Shown piece after piece: positions 17,075-26,256 of a stretch of 64,000 nt of DNA. A program made the position numbers and the translations under genes. The first letter of the stretch is position 1; every line of letters begins with the position of its first letter. The notes beneath the pieces were generated by a model that saw only the letters and a program-made list of their open reading frames with translations, ran no database searches and had not been told where the DNA came from. Source of the stretch: Microbaculum sp051390635 (lineage in GTDB: Bacteria > Pseudomonadota > Alphaproteobacteria > Rhizobiales > Tepidamorphaceae); contig NZ_JBPODT010000004.1 in NCBI RefSeq assembly GCF_051390635.1, positions 62,001 to 126,000 on the forward strand, given 5' to 3'.

Positions 17075-18681
17075 CACCCGGCTCCTCCGGTCCCGGTTCC
17101 CCCGGTCTCGTTGCCACCCGATCTGGCGCCCCCTTTGGTAGTGCCCCCCGACTTCGTCCCGGCGCCTTTCTGGAACGGCCACGGGTTGCCGCCGTGCCAG
17201 GCCTCGACGCGCGCCTCCGGTGCGACGGCGCGCAGGATGTCGTCGATCGAGACGGCATCGGAAGCATGGCCGCCGAGCGTCTCGTAGAGCGCGGCGGGCA
17301 GCGTGAACTCGATCGGCGCGACGATCGCCGGCGTCGGCACGTAGCCGAACGAGCCCTTCGGCATATGCGTCACGTCGGCCATGACGGTGATGCCGCCGCC
17401 CGGCCACAGATAAACCGGCGCGCCGCCCATGGTGACGCGCGTCTCGCCGGCGGCCACCGAGCGGGTCAGCAGCACCGGGTTCTCGGTCACGCCGGCGCGC
17501 AGCGATCCGCCGGCACCGGCCATGAACACGACGGAGCACAGCGACGGCTCGCAGTTCTCGCCGATCCGGTCGACGACGGCGCGCACGGCGGACGGCATCT
17601 CGGCGGGCACCGGAACGAGGTTTTCGTCGAGCACGCAGTAGAGCGCGTCCTCGCCGGTGGTCGAGGTCATCAGCAGGCGCAGACCGGGCCAGGCCGTTGC
17701 CGGATCGATTTTCGATATGATCTCGAGCGGTTCGGTGATGTCGGTGCCGCCCCAGCCGAGCCCGGGCTGGGCGACCTGGAAATAACGGCCGGGCGTCGAG
17801 CGGCGTCCGCGCACGCGGATACCGGAGGCGGGCATCTGCAGCACCTTGCCGGCCTGGTGCTCGGTGAGGACGCCGGTGATGTGGTCGTCGACGACGATCA
17901 CCTCGTCGACATGGCCGAGCCATTGCCTGGCGAAGATGCCGACGGCGGCGGAGCCGCAGCCGACGCGCATGCGCTCTTCCCGATGGCCATCAACGATCGG
18001 AGCATGCCCGGCCTGGACGACGACCTCGTGGCCGCCGTCGATCGTCAGCGTCACCGGATCGCCGGCGCACAGATCCATCAGGGCACGGCAGGTGACGTTG
18101 CCTTCCTTTTTGGACCCACCGGTGAGATGGCGGACACCGCCGATGGACAGCATTTGCGAGCCGTATTCGGCCGTTGTCACGTGGCCGATCTGCTCACCGT
18201 TCGCGCGCACCGGGGCCGTCTCCGGGCCGAGGTGGCGGTCGGTGTCGATCTTCACCTTGACGCCGCAGTAGCTGAAGATGCCTTCGGTGACGACGGTGAC
18301 CGTGTCGACGCCGTCATGCTCCGCGGCGACGATGAAGGGCGCCGGCTTGTAGTCGGGATAGGTGGTGCCGGACCCGACGCCGGTGACGAAGGTGCGCTCG
18401 GGGTCGAGCAGCTTGCCGTCCCAACCGGCATCGGCGAAGGGCACGAGATCGCCGCCCGTTTCGAGGGCCTTTTCCAGCAGCAGCACCGGATCGACGCGGA
18501 CGAGGTGGCCGTCTTCGTTGGCGTAGCGGTCGCAGGCGCCGGCGCGCCCCGGCTTGATGCGGCACAGCACCGGGCAGGCGTCGCAGCGGATGACGCCGCC
18601 CTCCTCCGCGGCACCGAACTGCTTCGAGCGGGCCTCGGCGGACAACCGGTCGGTCGCGGGGCTTTTGTCGATCGTCGTCAC
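17074..18681 (-). CDS. 6-hydroxynicotinate reductase family iron-sulfur protein
   Basis: The 535-residue protein resembles the family named after Eubacterium barkeri 6-hydroxynicotinate reductase, which reduces 6-hydroxynicotinate to 1,4,5,6-tetrahydro-6-oxonicotinate. The N-terminus has a ferredoxin-like Cys cluster, Cys33-x2-Cys36-x3-Cys40-x9-Cys50 (CDACPVLCRIKPGRAGACD), suited to a [4Fe-4S] centre. The body is rich in Gly and has no membrane segment. A GTG start at 18681 overlaps the molybdenum hydroxylase stop by four bases. The last 30 or so residues are a low-complexity Gly/Thr/Ser tail. The neighbours fit a reductive N-heterocycle pathway. The exact substrate is not proven. Confidence 0.8.
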   Translation of the reverse strand: MTTIDKSPATDRLSAEARSKQFGAAEEGGVIRCDACPVLCRIKPGRAGACDRYANEDGHLVRVDPVLLLEKALETGGDLVPFADAGWDGKLLDPERTFVTGVGSGTTYPDYKPAPFIVAAEHDGVDTVTVVTEGIFSYCGVKVKIDTDRHLGPETAPVRANGEQIGHVTTAEYGSQMLSIGGVRHLTGGSKKEGNVTCRALMDLCAGDPVTLTIDGGHEVVVQAGHAPIVDGHREERMRVGCGSAAVGIFARQWLGHVDEVIVVDDHITGVLTEHQAGKVLQMPASGIRVRGRRSTPGRYFQVAQPGLGWGGTDITEPLEIISKIDPATAWPGLRLLMTSTTGEDALYCVLDENLVPVPAEMPSAVRAVVDRIGENCEPSLCSVVFMAGAGGSLRAGVTENPVLLTRSVAAGETRVTMGGAPVYLWPGGGITVMADVTHMPKGSFGYVPTPAIVAPIEFTLPAALYETLGGHASDAVSIDDILRAVAPEARVEAWHGGNPWPFQKGAGTKSGGTTKGGARSGGNETGGTGTGGAG

Positions 18682-21449
18682 GCGGCGCCCTCCTTCTCGC
18701 GCAGCGCTTGCCACAGGCGGTGCGGCAGCACCGGCACCCGGCGGATCGTGACGCCCGTGGCGTGGCGGATCGCGCCGAGGATCGCCGGCGGCGTGGCGAT
18801 CAGCGCAGGCTCGCCGACGCCCTTCGCGCCGTAGGGCCCGGTCGGCTCGGCGTCCTCGATCAGGTAGGCCTTGATCGGCGGAATGTCGCCGACCGTCGGG
18901 ATCAGGTAGTCGTGCAGGTTCTCGGTGCGGCCGGGAATGTATTCCTCCATCAGCGCCAGGCCGAGCCCCTGGGCGATGCCGCCGTGGATCTGGCCTTCGG
19001 TCAGCGTCGGGTTGATGGCGCGGCCGACGTCATGGGCGGCGACGATCTCGATCACCGTCACCGTTCCCAGGCGCAGATCGACCTCGACCTCGGCCATCTG
19101 CGCGGCGAAACCGTAGGTGCCGTAGGGGCTGCCCTGCCCGTTCTCGTCGAGCGGGGTCGCCGGCGGGTCCCAGGTCCCCAGGCCTTCGAGCACGGTGCCC
19201 TCGGTATCGGCGTTAAGCGCGGTGAGGTCGATGACGTGCGCCGCCTGGCCGTCGGCGATGGTGACCCTGTCGCCACGAAGGCTCAGCACCGCGTCCTCGC
19301 CGGCATTGACGAGCTTGAGGATCCGGGCGCGCAGATCCTCGCCGGCAAGGCGCGCGGCGTTGCCCGAAACGTAGGTCTGCCGGGACGCCGACGTCTTGCC
19401 GGCGTCATGGGTGAGATCGGTGTCGCCGACCACCATGTCGAAACAGTCTGTCGGCAGGCCGAGCCCGTCGGCGGCCATCTGCAGCAGCACCGTCGAAGAG
19501 CCCTGGCCGATGTCGACGGCGCCGTTGAAGAAGGTCAGCCGTCCGTCGCTGCCCAGCGTGATGCGCATCGTCGACGGGTTGGCGACTGAGGTATTGCCGC
19601 AGCCATACCACATGCAGCCGATGCCGACGCCGCGGCGTCGGCGACCGTCGCCGCCGGCGTTGACTTCGGCGACGCGCGCCAGCGCCGCGTCCCAGTCGGG
19701 CTTCAGGACATCCAGGCATTCGGGCAGGCCGGCTGATGCATGCAGCGTCTGGCCGGACGGCGTCTTGTCGCCGTTGCCGATGGCGTTGATGCGGCGGATC
19801 TGCCAGCGGTCAATGCCGAGCGTCTCGGCCAGATCGTCGAGCAGGGTTTCGTGCGCGATCGCCGCCTGCGGGATGCCGAAGCCACGGAAGGCGCCTGAGG
19901 GCGTCTCGTTGGTGTAGATCGCGCGGGCGATGTTCAGGACGTTCGGCACCGTATAGGGGCCGGTGCCATGGACCGGAACGCGGCCGGCGACCGTCGGGCC
20001 CCAAGACGCGTAGGCACCGGTATTGAAGTCGCCTTCCAGTTCGTAGGTGCGCAGGCGACCGTCGCTGTCGGCGGAGGCGCGCGCCCAGAGTCGGGAGGGA
20101 TGGCGCTTCGGCGTCGAGGCCATCGACTCGGTGCGGGTATAGACGACGCGCACCGGCCTGCCGGTCACCCGCGCGGCGACCGCCAGCAGCGGCTGCACCG
20201 AGACGTCGAGCTTGCCGCCGAAGCCGCCGCCGCAGGCGGTCGGCCTGATGCGGACCTTCGCGGCGTCGACGCCGAGCACACGGGCGGTCTCCTCCAAATC
20301 CATGTAAGGCGCCTGCGTGCAGACGGTGACTTCCACGCGGTCGCCGACGGCGACGGCGAAGCCGGCTTCCGGCTCGATATAGGCGTGTTCGACGAAGGCC
20401 GTCTCGAAGCGGCCCTCGGTGACGGCCGCCGCCGTCGGCCGCGCCGCCTCGACATCGCCGCACATGAGCCGGCCGGCGGCGAGCACGTTGTCGGGCTTGC
20501 CCGCGTGTACCGCGGCGGTACCGGTGGCGCGCGCCTGCTCGACGCCGACGATCGGCGTTTCCGCCGCCCACGCGATCGGCAGATCGGCGTCGCTCAGGGC
20601 GTCGACGGCGTCCCTGGTGCCGACCAGCGCCAGGACCGCCTCGCCGCGGAAGCGGACCTGGCCCTCGGCGAAGACCGGCTGGTCGCGGGTGTGCGGGAAG
20701 ATGCCGAAGCGGTTCTCGCCGGGAACGTCCTTGTGGGTCAGGATCGCTTCGAGGCCCGGCGTCGCGGCGAGAACCGCATCGAGATCGCCGAGCGTGAAGG
20801 TCGCGCGTGCGTGCGGCGAGCGGACGACGCGCATCCACAGGGCATCGGCGGGCGCCTCGTCGGCGCCGAACCGGTCGGTGCCGGCGACCTTGGCCCAGCC
20901 GTCGACGCGGGCGATGCGGGCGCCGACGGCGTTTCCGCCCGCGGCCGTCGGCGTCTCGAGGACCCTGCCTTCGGCGACGTCCATGATCGCATCGACGATC
21001 TTCAGGTACCCGGTGCAGCGACAGAGCACGCCGCCGAGCGCGTCTTCGACTTCGGCACGCGAGGTCTCGGGCTGACGGGCGAGATGGTCGGTCGCCGCCA
21101 TCAGCATGCCCGGAGTGCAGATGCCGCATTGAGCGGCGCCGTGCGCCAGAAACGCCTTGCGCAGCTTATCGGTGAGACCGTCCGGTCCGGGTCCTTCTAC
21201 CGTCTCGATCGTCGCGCCTTCGGCCTGTCCGGTCGCGACGAGGCAGGCGCAGACCTGCTCGCCGTCCAGACGAACGGTGCAGGCACCGCAATCGCCGGCA
21301 TCGCAGCCGATCTTCGTGCCTGTCAGGCCCAGCCTGTCGCGTAGCGTGTTGGCCAGGCTGGCGAAAGGATCGGCGGAAACGGTCACGGCGTCGCCGTTGA
21401 CGGTGAAGCGGATCGCGGTCGTTGCCGTCTGCGCCTTGTCGAGCATCAC
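18678..21449 (-). CDS. Molybdenum hydroxylase, fused [2Fe-2S] and Mo-binding subunits (xanthine dehydrogenase family)
   Basis: The 923-residue protein fuses the small iron-sulfur subunit to the large molybdopterin subunit. Residues 10-165 carry both [2Fe-2S] sets: Cys49, Cys54, Cys57, Cys69, then Cys108, Cys111, Cys143, Cys145 (CGIC and CRC). From about 180 the CoxL-type Mo domain follows, with GAFRGFGIPQ and the catalytic Glu in AKGVGEPALIATPPA. Such enzymes hydroxylate carbons next to ring nitrogen, for example nicotinate to 6-hydroxynicotinate. The FAD subunit is the next gene upstream, overlapping by four bases. No xdhC-type maturation gene is seen nearby, so a chaperone must come from elsewhere. 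Confidence 0.92.
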   Translation of the reverse strand: MMLDKAQTATTAIRFTVNGDAVTVSADPFASLANTLRDRLGLTGTKIGCDAGDCGACTVRLDGEQVCACLVATGQAEGATIETVEGPGPDGLTDKLRKAFLAHGAAQCGICTPGMLMAATDHLARQPETSRAEVEDALGGVLCRCTGYLKIVDAIMDVAEGRVLETPTAAGGNAVGARIARVDGWAKVAGTDRFGADEAPADALWMRVVRSPHARATFTLGDLDAVLAATPGLEAILTHKDVPGENRFGIFPHTRDQPVFAEGQVRFRGEAVLALVGTRDAVDALSDADLPIAWAAETPIVGVEQARATGTAAVHAGKPDNVLAAGRLMCGDVEAARPTAAAVTEGRFETAFVEHAYIEPEAGFAVAVGDRVEVTVCTQAPYMDLEETARVLGVDAAKVRIRPTACGGGFGGKLDVSVQPLLAVAARVTGRPVRVVYTRTESMASTPKRHPSRLWARASADSDGRLRTYELEGDFNTGAYASWGPTVAGRVPVHGTGPYTVPNVLNIARAIYTNETPSGAFRGFGIPQAAIAHETLLDDLAETLGIDRWQIRRINAIGNGDKTPSGQTLHASAGLPECLDVLKPDWDAALARVAEVNAGGDGRRRRGVGIGCMWYGCGNTSVANPSTMRITLGSDGRLTFFNGAVDIGQGSSTVLLQMAADGLGLPTDCFDMVVGDTDLTHDAGKTSASRQTYVSGNAARLAGEDLRARILKLVNAGEDAVLSLRGDRVTIADGQAAHVIDLTALNADTEGTVLEGLGTWDPPATPLDENGQGSPYGTYGFAAQMAEVEVDLRLGTVTVIEIVAAHDVGRAINPTLTEGQIHGGIAQGLGLALMEEYIPGRTENLHDYLIPTVGDIPPIKAYLIEDAEPTGPYGAKGVGEPALIATPPAILGAIRHATGVTIRRVPVLPHRLWQALREKEGAA

Positions 21450-22315
21450 GCCGCACTCCGCCGGCCCGTGCCGGTCAATTGTGAAAGGGCGTCGCGGACC
21501 GCGTCGATGGCGGCGGACGCGCGAAACGCCGCGGAGCCGCGCACATCGTCGATGGGCGCCAGACCCGCAAACTGGTTCGCCGAAACGAAATCCGGCGCGG
21601 CGGCGAGCGGCCGGCCGACGAGGCCCGCCTCCAACGCCTCCAGCCGTTGCGCGACCGCCGAGCAGGCGCCGACGGCGACGCGGGCATGGGTGACGATGCC
21701 GGCCTCGTCGGCAGCGAGGACCGCGGCGACCATGACGATCGAGATGACGAGATAGCGCCGGGCGCCGAGCTTGACGAAGGCGCCGCGGGCGCCCGCCGGG
21801 GGATGCGGCACGATTATCGCCGTGACGATCTCGTCGGACCCGCAGACCGTGTGCCGGTAGGCATCGATGAAATCGGCCATCGGCACGGTGCGGCGGCCGC
21901 GCGGCGAAGCGATCTCGATCTGGGCGTCGAGGCTGAGCAGGCAGGGGATGCCGTCGCCGGCGGGAGAGGCGGTGCAGATGTTGCCGACCAGCGTGCCGCG
22001 GTTCTGCACCTGCGCACCGCCGATATCGCGGGAGGCCGCCCGATACCCGGCGAAGGCGTCCGGCAGATCGGCGCCACGCAACCGGGACCAGGTCGCAAGC
22101 GCGCCGAACCGCAGACCATCGGCGGTCTGTTCCATTCCCCTCAACTCTTCGATCGCGGAAATGTCGAGGATATCGTCGCGGCGCATATCGCCCCAGCCGA
22201 CACGGTTCGCGCGCGCGGGGTAGACATCGGTGCCGCCGGCCAGGATCGTCACCGGCCGGCGCGCGCGGATTTCCAGTGCTTCGTCGAGGGTCGCAGGTCG
22301 GAAATAGATCGCCAT
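21446..22315 (-). CDS. Molybdenum hydroxylase FAD-binding subunit (CoxM/XdhB type)
   Basis: The 289-residue protein is the FAD-binding subunit that takes electrons from the iron-sulfur centres. It has the family start YFRPATLDEALEI, the FAD loops ILAGGTDVYPARAN and IGGAQVQNRGTLVGNICTASPAGD, and the C-terminal region of CO-dehydrogenase flavoproteins. A GTG at 22330 overlaps the upstream stop. I chose the ATG at 22315 because AGGGAGAG lies directly upstream and the protein then begins at the conserved MAIYFRPA. It is translationally coupled by four bases to the fused subunit. Confidence 0.92.
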   Translation of the reverse strand: MAIYFRPATLDEALEIRARRPVTILAGGTDVYPARANRVGWGDMRRDDILDISAIEELRGMEQTADGLRFGALATWSRLRGADLPDAFAGYRAASRDIGGAQVQNRGTLVGNICTASPAGDGIPCLLSLDAQIEIASPRGRRTVPMADFIDAYRHTVCGSDEIVTAIIVPHPPAGARGAFVKLGARRYLVISIVMVAAVLAADEAGIVTHARVAVGACSAVAQRLEALEAGLVGRPLAAAPDFVSANQFAGLAPIDDVRGSAAFRASAAIDAVRDALSQLTGTGRRSAA

Positions 22316-22326
22316 TCCGCTCTCCC

Positions 22327-24108
22327 TCACGCCGTCATCCGGGATGCAGGGCCGGCCTGGCCGCGCAGGCGTGCCGTTTCCGTTTCGTCGACCGTGCCGT
22401 CCGCACGGATCGCCACGCCGAACCGCTGGCGGATCTCGTCGGTCGTATAATAGCCCATGCGGAAATCGTTGCGGACGGCGGCGACATCGCGCAGCAACGG
22501 GTCGCCATAGCCGCCGCCGCCGGGCGTCATCACCTCGACCCGGTCCCCGGCCTGCATCGGGATGCCCTGGTCCTTGGACAGGTGTTCCGGGATCATCACC
22601 GTGCCGTTGCGATGGACCTTGACGACGTTCGGACCGCCGTCGGCGCCGCCGAGCACGCCGGGCGGACCGAAGCGGCCGTGGTCCATGACGAAGGAGGCGC
22701 GCGCCTCCCCGCGCAGCACCTCGACCTCGTAGTGGACACCGAAGCCGCCGCGATGCAGGCCCGCGCCGCCCGAGCCCTCGCGCAGGGCGAAGCGGTGGAA
22801 CAGAACCGGAAAATACTGCTCCATGACCTCAACCGGCGGGGTGCGCGAGATGCCGATGGTCGAACAGCCGTTGCTCAGGCCGTCGTGGTCGGCGTTGCCG
22901 CCATAGCCGCCGCCGGAGATCTGGTACATGACGTAGCCCGAGCCCTTGGCCGGATCGAAACCGCCGAGCGCGAAGTTGCCGGACGAACCGGCCGGCGCCG
23001 CCGTCACTTTGTCGGGAATGGCCTGCACAAGCGCCAGGAACACGGATTCGGCGATGCGCTGGGAGACCTCCGCCGCGCAGCCGGAGACAGGCCGGGGATA
23101 GCGCGCGTCGAGGAACGTGCCTTCCGGCCGTTCGATCACCAGCGGCTCGAACGCGCCCGAATTGAGCGGGATGTCCGGAAAGATGTGTCGGACCGCCAGA
23201 TAGACCGACGAATAAGTGGTGGCGACGACGGAATTCATCGGCCCCTGACAGGGCGGCGAGCTATTCGAGAAATCAAAGTGCAGCTTGCCGTCGGCCTTGG
23301 TGACGGTGAGCGCGATCTTCAAAGGCTCATTGACGACGCCGTCGGAGTCGACGAACGCCTCCGAGGTGTAGGTGCCGTCCGGAATCTCGGCGATATGCGC
23401 GCGCATCAGCGTCGCCGCACGCTCGCGTATCTCGCCGATCGCCCTGGTGATCGTGTCGAGCCCGTAGCGGTCGATCAGGTCGCGCAGCCGGCGCTCGCCG
23501 ACATACAGCGCGGCGGCCTGGGCCTTGATGTCGCCGATGCGCTGTTCGGAAACGCGCATGTTGGAACACAGGATCGCGTAGATCTCCCGGTCCATCTCGC
23601 CGCGCTTGAACAGCTTGACCGGCGGCAGGCGCAGGCCCTCCTGCTCGACCTCGGTCGCGTGGGCGGAGAAACCGCCCGGCACCATGCCGCCGACGTCGGG
23701 CCAGTGGCCGGTGTTCTGCAGCCAGCAGAACAGCTCGCCGTCGTAGTAGAAGGGCATGGCGAAGCGCACGTCCATCAGGTGCGTGCCGCCGAGATAGGGA
23801 TCGTTGACGATGTAGATGTCGCCGGGCTCCGGCGCGCCGGCATTACCCTCGCCGATCAGGCGGATCAGCTCGGCGGTCGAATACTGCATGGTGCCGACGA
23901 AGACCGGCAGCCCGAGTTCGCCCTGGCTGATCAGCGCGCCGGTGTGGCGATCGTAGATGCCGGACGAGCGGTCGTCGGCCTCGGCGATCACCGGGGAGAA
24001 GGCGGAGCGCGAGAAGGCGAGGTCCATCTCGTTGCAGACCTGCTGCAGCGCCGCCTGGATCACGGCCAGGGTGAGCGGATCGACGCTTTCTGGTGTCCGG
24101 GTGGTCAT
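22327..24108 (-). CDS. Hydantoinase B / 5-oxoprolinase C-terminal-type subunit
   Basis: The 593-residue protein is a HyuB-type subunit with the characteristic blocks ALQQVCNEMDLAFSRSAFSPVIAEADD, PGDIYIVNDPYLGGTH and GSGGAGLHRGGFG. With HyuA it forms an ATP-dependent amidohydrolase that opens cyclic amides such as hydantoins, 5-oxoproline or caprolactam. Its ATG overlaps the hyuA stop by four bases. It precedes the FAD subunit of the molybdenum hydroxylase by 11 bases. In this operon it could open a partially reduced lactam ring made by the reductase. That is inference. Confidence 0.93.
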   Translation of the reverse strand: MTTRTPESVDPLTLAVIQAALQQVCNEMDLAFSRSAFSPVIAEADDRSSGIYDRHTGALISQGELGLPVFVGTMQYSTAELIRLIGEGNAGAPEPGDIYIVNDPYLGGTHLMDVRFAMPFYYDGELFCWLQNTGHWPDVGGMVPGGFSAHATEVEQEGLRLPPVKLFKRGEMDREIYAILCSNMRVSEQRIGDIKAQAAALYVGERRLRDLIDRYGLDTITRAIGEIRERAATLMRAHIAEIPDGTYTSEAFVDSDGVVNEPLKIALTVTKADGKLHFDFSNSSPPCQGPMNSVVATTYSSVYLAVRHIFPDIPLNSGAFEPLVIERPEGTFLDARYPRPVSGCAAEVSQRIAESVFLALVQAIPDKVTAAPAGSSGNFALGGFDPAKGSGYVMYQISGGGYGGNADHDGLSNGCSTIGISRTPPVEVMEQYFPVLFHRFALREGSGGAGLHRGGFGVHYEVEVLRGEARASFVMDHGRFGPPGVLGGADGGPNVVKVHRNGTVMIPEHLSKDQGIPMQAGDRVEVMTPGGGGYGDPLLRDVAAVRNDFRMGYYTTDEIRQRFGVAIRADGTVDETETARLRGQAGPASRMTA

Positions 24109-26183
24109 GCGGCCTCCCCGACCATGATGCGCAGGTTGCCGACCGCGTCGACGCGCGCCGTCGCACCGGGCTCGACCACCGTCGTGGCATCGATCTGCTG
24201 GACGACCGCCGGGCCGGCGAACGTGTCGCCGGGGCGCAGCCGGTCGCGGGCGTAGATCGCGGCCTCGTGCCAGTTGCCGTCGGCGTAGAGCGCGCGTGTG
24301 CCGATCCTGGCCTCCCCCTCCGCCGTACCGGCGAGCGAGGACAGTTCGATGCCGCGCCGCTTGCCGATCACCGAGGTGACGAGATTGACGAGCACGGCGC
24401 GTATCTCGGGCAGGCGGACGTTGAAGCGGGAGAAATAGGCATCCTCGAACAGCGCCTGCAACGCCTCGCGGCTCACGTCCGGCGACGGGATCGGCACCCT
24501 TATCAGGTGGGTCTGACCACGGAACTGCATGTCGGCGCCGTGCAGGACGACGGTCTCGGCGATTTCGTCGCGGCTCGCGGCGTTGACCGCCTGACCCTGG
24601 GCTCGCTGGGCCTCGAGCGTTGCTTTCACCGCGGCCATGTCGAGGGTCGCGAGCGGCTCGTTGACGGTGTTGACCAGGTCCTGCCGGAGGTCTGCGACAA
24701 GACAACCGAGCGCGTTGGTAAGGCCCGGCCGCGCCGGCACCAGCACCTCGGGAATGCCGAGCTCGCGGGCGATGGCGACGGCGTGCAGCGGCCCCGCGCC
24801 GCCGAAGGCGAACAGCACGAAATCGCGCGGGTCGTAGCCGCGCGACAGCGACACCAGCCGGATCGCACCGGCCATGTGCGTGTTGGCGAGCTTTAGGACG
24901 GCGGCGGCGGCTTCCTCGCTCGTGTAGCCGAGCGGCCTCGCCAGCGCCGCGTCGATGTGCGCGCGAACGGCGTCGACGTCGACGGTGCCCTCCACTGCCG
25001 TGAGGCCGGCGGGATCGAGGCGGCCGAGCGTCATGTTGGCGTCGGTTATGGTCGGCTCGGTGCCGCCGCGGCCATAGGAGATCGGGCCCGGCGCAGAGCC
25101 GGCCGACTCCGGCCCGACCCTGAGAACGCCCGCCGCGTTGATCGAGGCGATCGATCCACCGCCGGCGCCGACCGTGCGCACATCGACCATCGGCACGTGG
25201 ATCGGCAGGCCGTAGTCGATGGAGAGCTCGGAGGACACCTCCGGCACGCCGCCGTGGATCAGCGCGACGTCGGTGGAGGTGCCGCCCATGTCGTAGGTTA
25301 TGGCGTTCGCAAGCCCCGTTTGCCGAAGCGTCGCGGCGGCGGCGATGACGCCGGACGCGGGCCCGGACATCACGGTCTTGGCGGCGTCGCGGGCGACAAG
25401 CCGGGCGGAGACGGTGCCGCCGTTGCCGTTCATCACCAGAAGATCGTGGGCGAAGCCGCGCGCCTCCAGTTCGCCCTGCAGGCGGTGAACATAGCGGTCG
25501 AGGATCGGCTGCACGGCGGCGTTCACGGACGCCGTGGTGCCGCGCTCGTATTCGCGGAACTCCGACAGCAGCGCGTGACCGAGCGTCACGTAATCGTTCG
25601 GCCAGATCTCGCGGACGATCTCGCCGGCGCGCAGCTCGTGCGCCGGGTTGGCATAGGCATGCAGGAAGTGGATGACGACGCTCTCGCACCCCATCGCGAG
25701 CAGCGCGCGGGCCGCCGCGGCGACACCGGCCTCGTCGAGCGGGCGGACGACCTGGCCGTTCACGTCCATGCGCTCGTCGACCTCGAGGCGCCGGTCGCGC
25801 GGAACGAGCGGGCTGAACACCCCGGTCATGCCATAGGGCCTGGGCCGCGTGCGCCGGCCAAGCTCCAGCGTGTCGCGGAAGCCCGCCGTGGTGATCAGGC
25901 CGACGATCGCGACCTTGCGTTCCAGGATCGCGTTGGTGGTCGCCGTGGTGCCGTGAATCAGGAGATCGATGTCGGCGGGGCCGACGCCGGCCAATGCGAT
26001 CGCCGACAGGACCCCCTCGGCCTGGTTGGGCAGGGTGGTCGGCACCTTGGCGATGCGGACCGCCGGTCCGTCCGGACCGTTTTCGTGGATGACGAGATCG
26101 GTGAAGGTGCCGCCGACGTCGATGCCGCTCACCCGCCGCTGGCGGGCGCCCGAAACAGCCGACTGGACGGCTTCATCGCTCAA
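24105..26183 (-). CDS. Hydantoinase A / 5-oxoprolinase N-terminal-type subunit
   Basis: The 692-residue protein is the ATP-binding HyuA-type subunit of the hydantoinase/oxoprolinase family. It shows the actin/ASKHA-like phosphate loops VSGIDVGGTFTDLVI and LLIHGTTATTNAILERK, VNAAVQPILDRY and the second phosphate motif ITYDMGGTSTDVALI. The length is normal for the separate A subunit. It is the first gene of the long minus-strand operon and begins after a 73-base gap from fpr, where the operon promoter should lie. ATP is expected to phosphorylate the lactam before hydrolysis by the AB complex. Confidence 0.93.
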   Translation of the reverse strand: MSDEAVQSAVSGARQRRVSGIDVGGTFTDLVIHENGPDGPAVRIAKVPTTLPNQAEGVLSAIALAGVGPADIDLLIHGTTATTNAILERKVAIVGLITTAGFRDTLELGRRTRPRPYGMTGVFSPLVPRDRRLEVDERMDVNGQVVRPLDEAGVAAAARALLAMGCESVVIHFLHAYANPAHELRAGEIVREIWPNDYVTLGHALLSEFREYERGTTASVNAAVQPILDRYVHRLQGELEARGFAHDLLVMNGNGGTVSARLVARDAAKTVMSGPASGVIAAAATLRQTGLANAITYDMGGTSTDVALIHGGVPEVSSELSIDYGLPIHVPMVDVRTVGAGGGSIASINAAGVLRVGPESAGSAPGPISYGRGGTEPTITDANMTLGRLDPAGLTAVEGTVDVDAVRAHIDAALARPLGYTSEEAAAAVLKLANTHMAGAIRLVSLSRGYDPRDFVLFAFGGAGPLHAVAIARELGIPEVLVPARPGLTNALGCLVADLRQDLVNTVNEPLATLDMAAVKATLEAQRAQGQAVNAASRDEIAETVVLHGADMQFRGQTHLIRVPIPSPDVSREALQALFEDAYFSRFNVRLPEIRAVLVNLVTSVIGKRRGIELSSLAGTAEGEARIGTRALYADGNWHEAAIYARDRLRPGDTFAGPAVVQQIDATTVVEPGATARVDAVGNLRIMVGEAA

Positions 26184-26256
26184 AGCCGTTTCCTCCTTCC
26201 CCCGATCGAGGCCCCCAGTCGATCAGCTTCGCCAACTCACCGCAAGCGGCACGGCG

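Noticed and set aside
24105..25689. Frame extension of the HyuB gene far upstream into hyuA
   Set aside because: The extra N-terminal part is Arg/Ala-rich shadow sequence of hyuA. The ATG at 24108 with a four-base overlap fits the HyuB family start.
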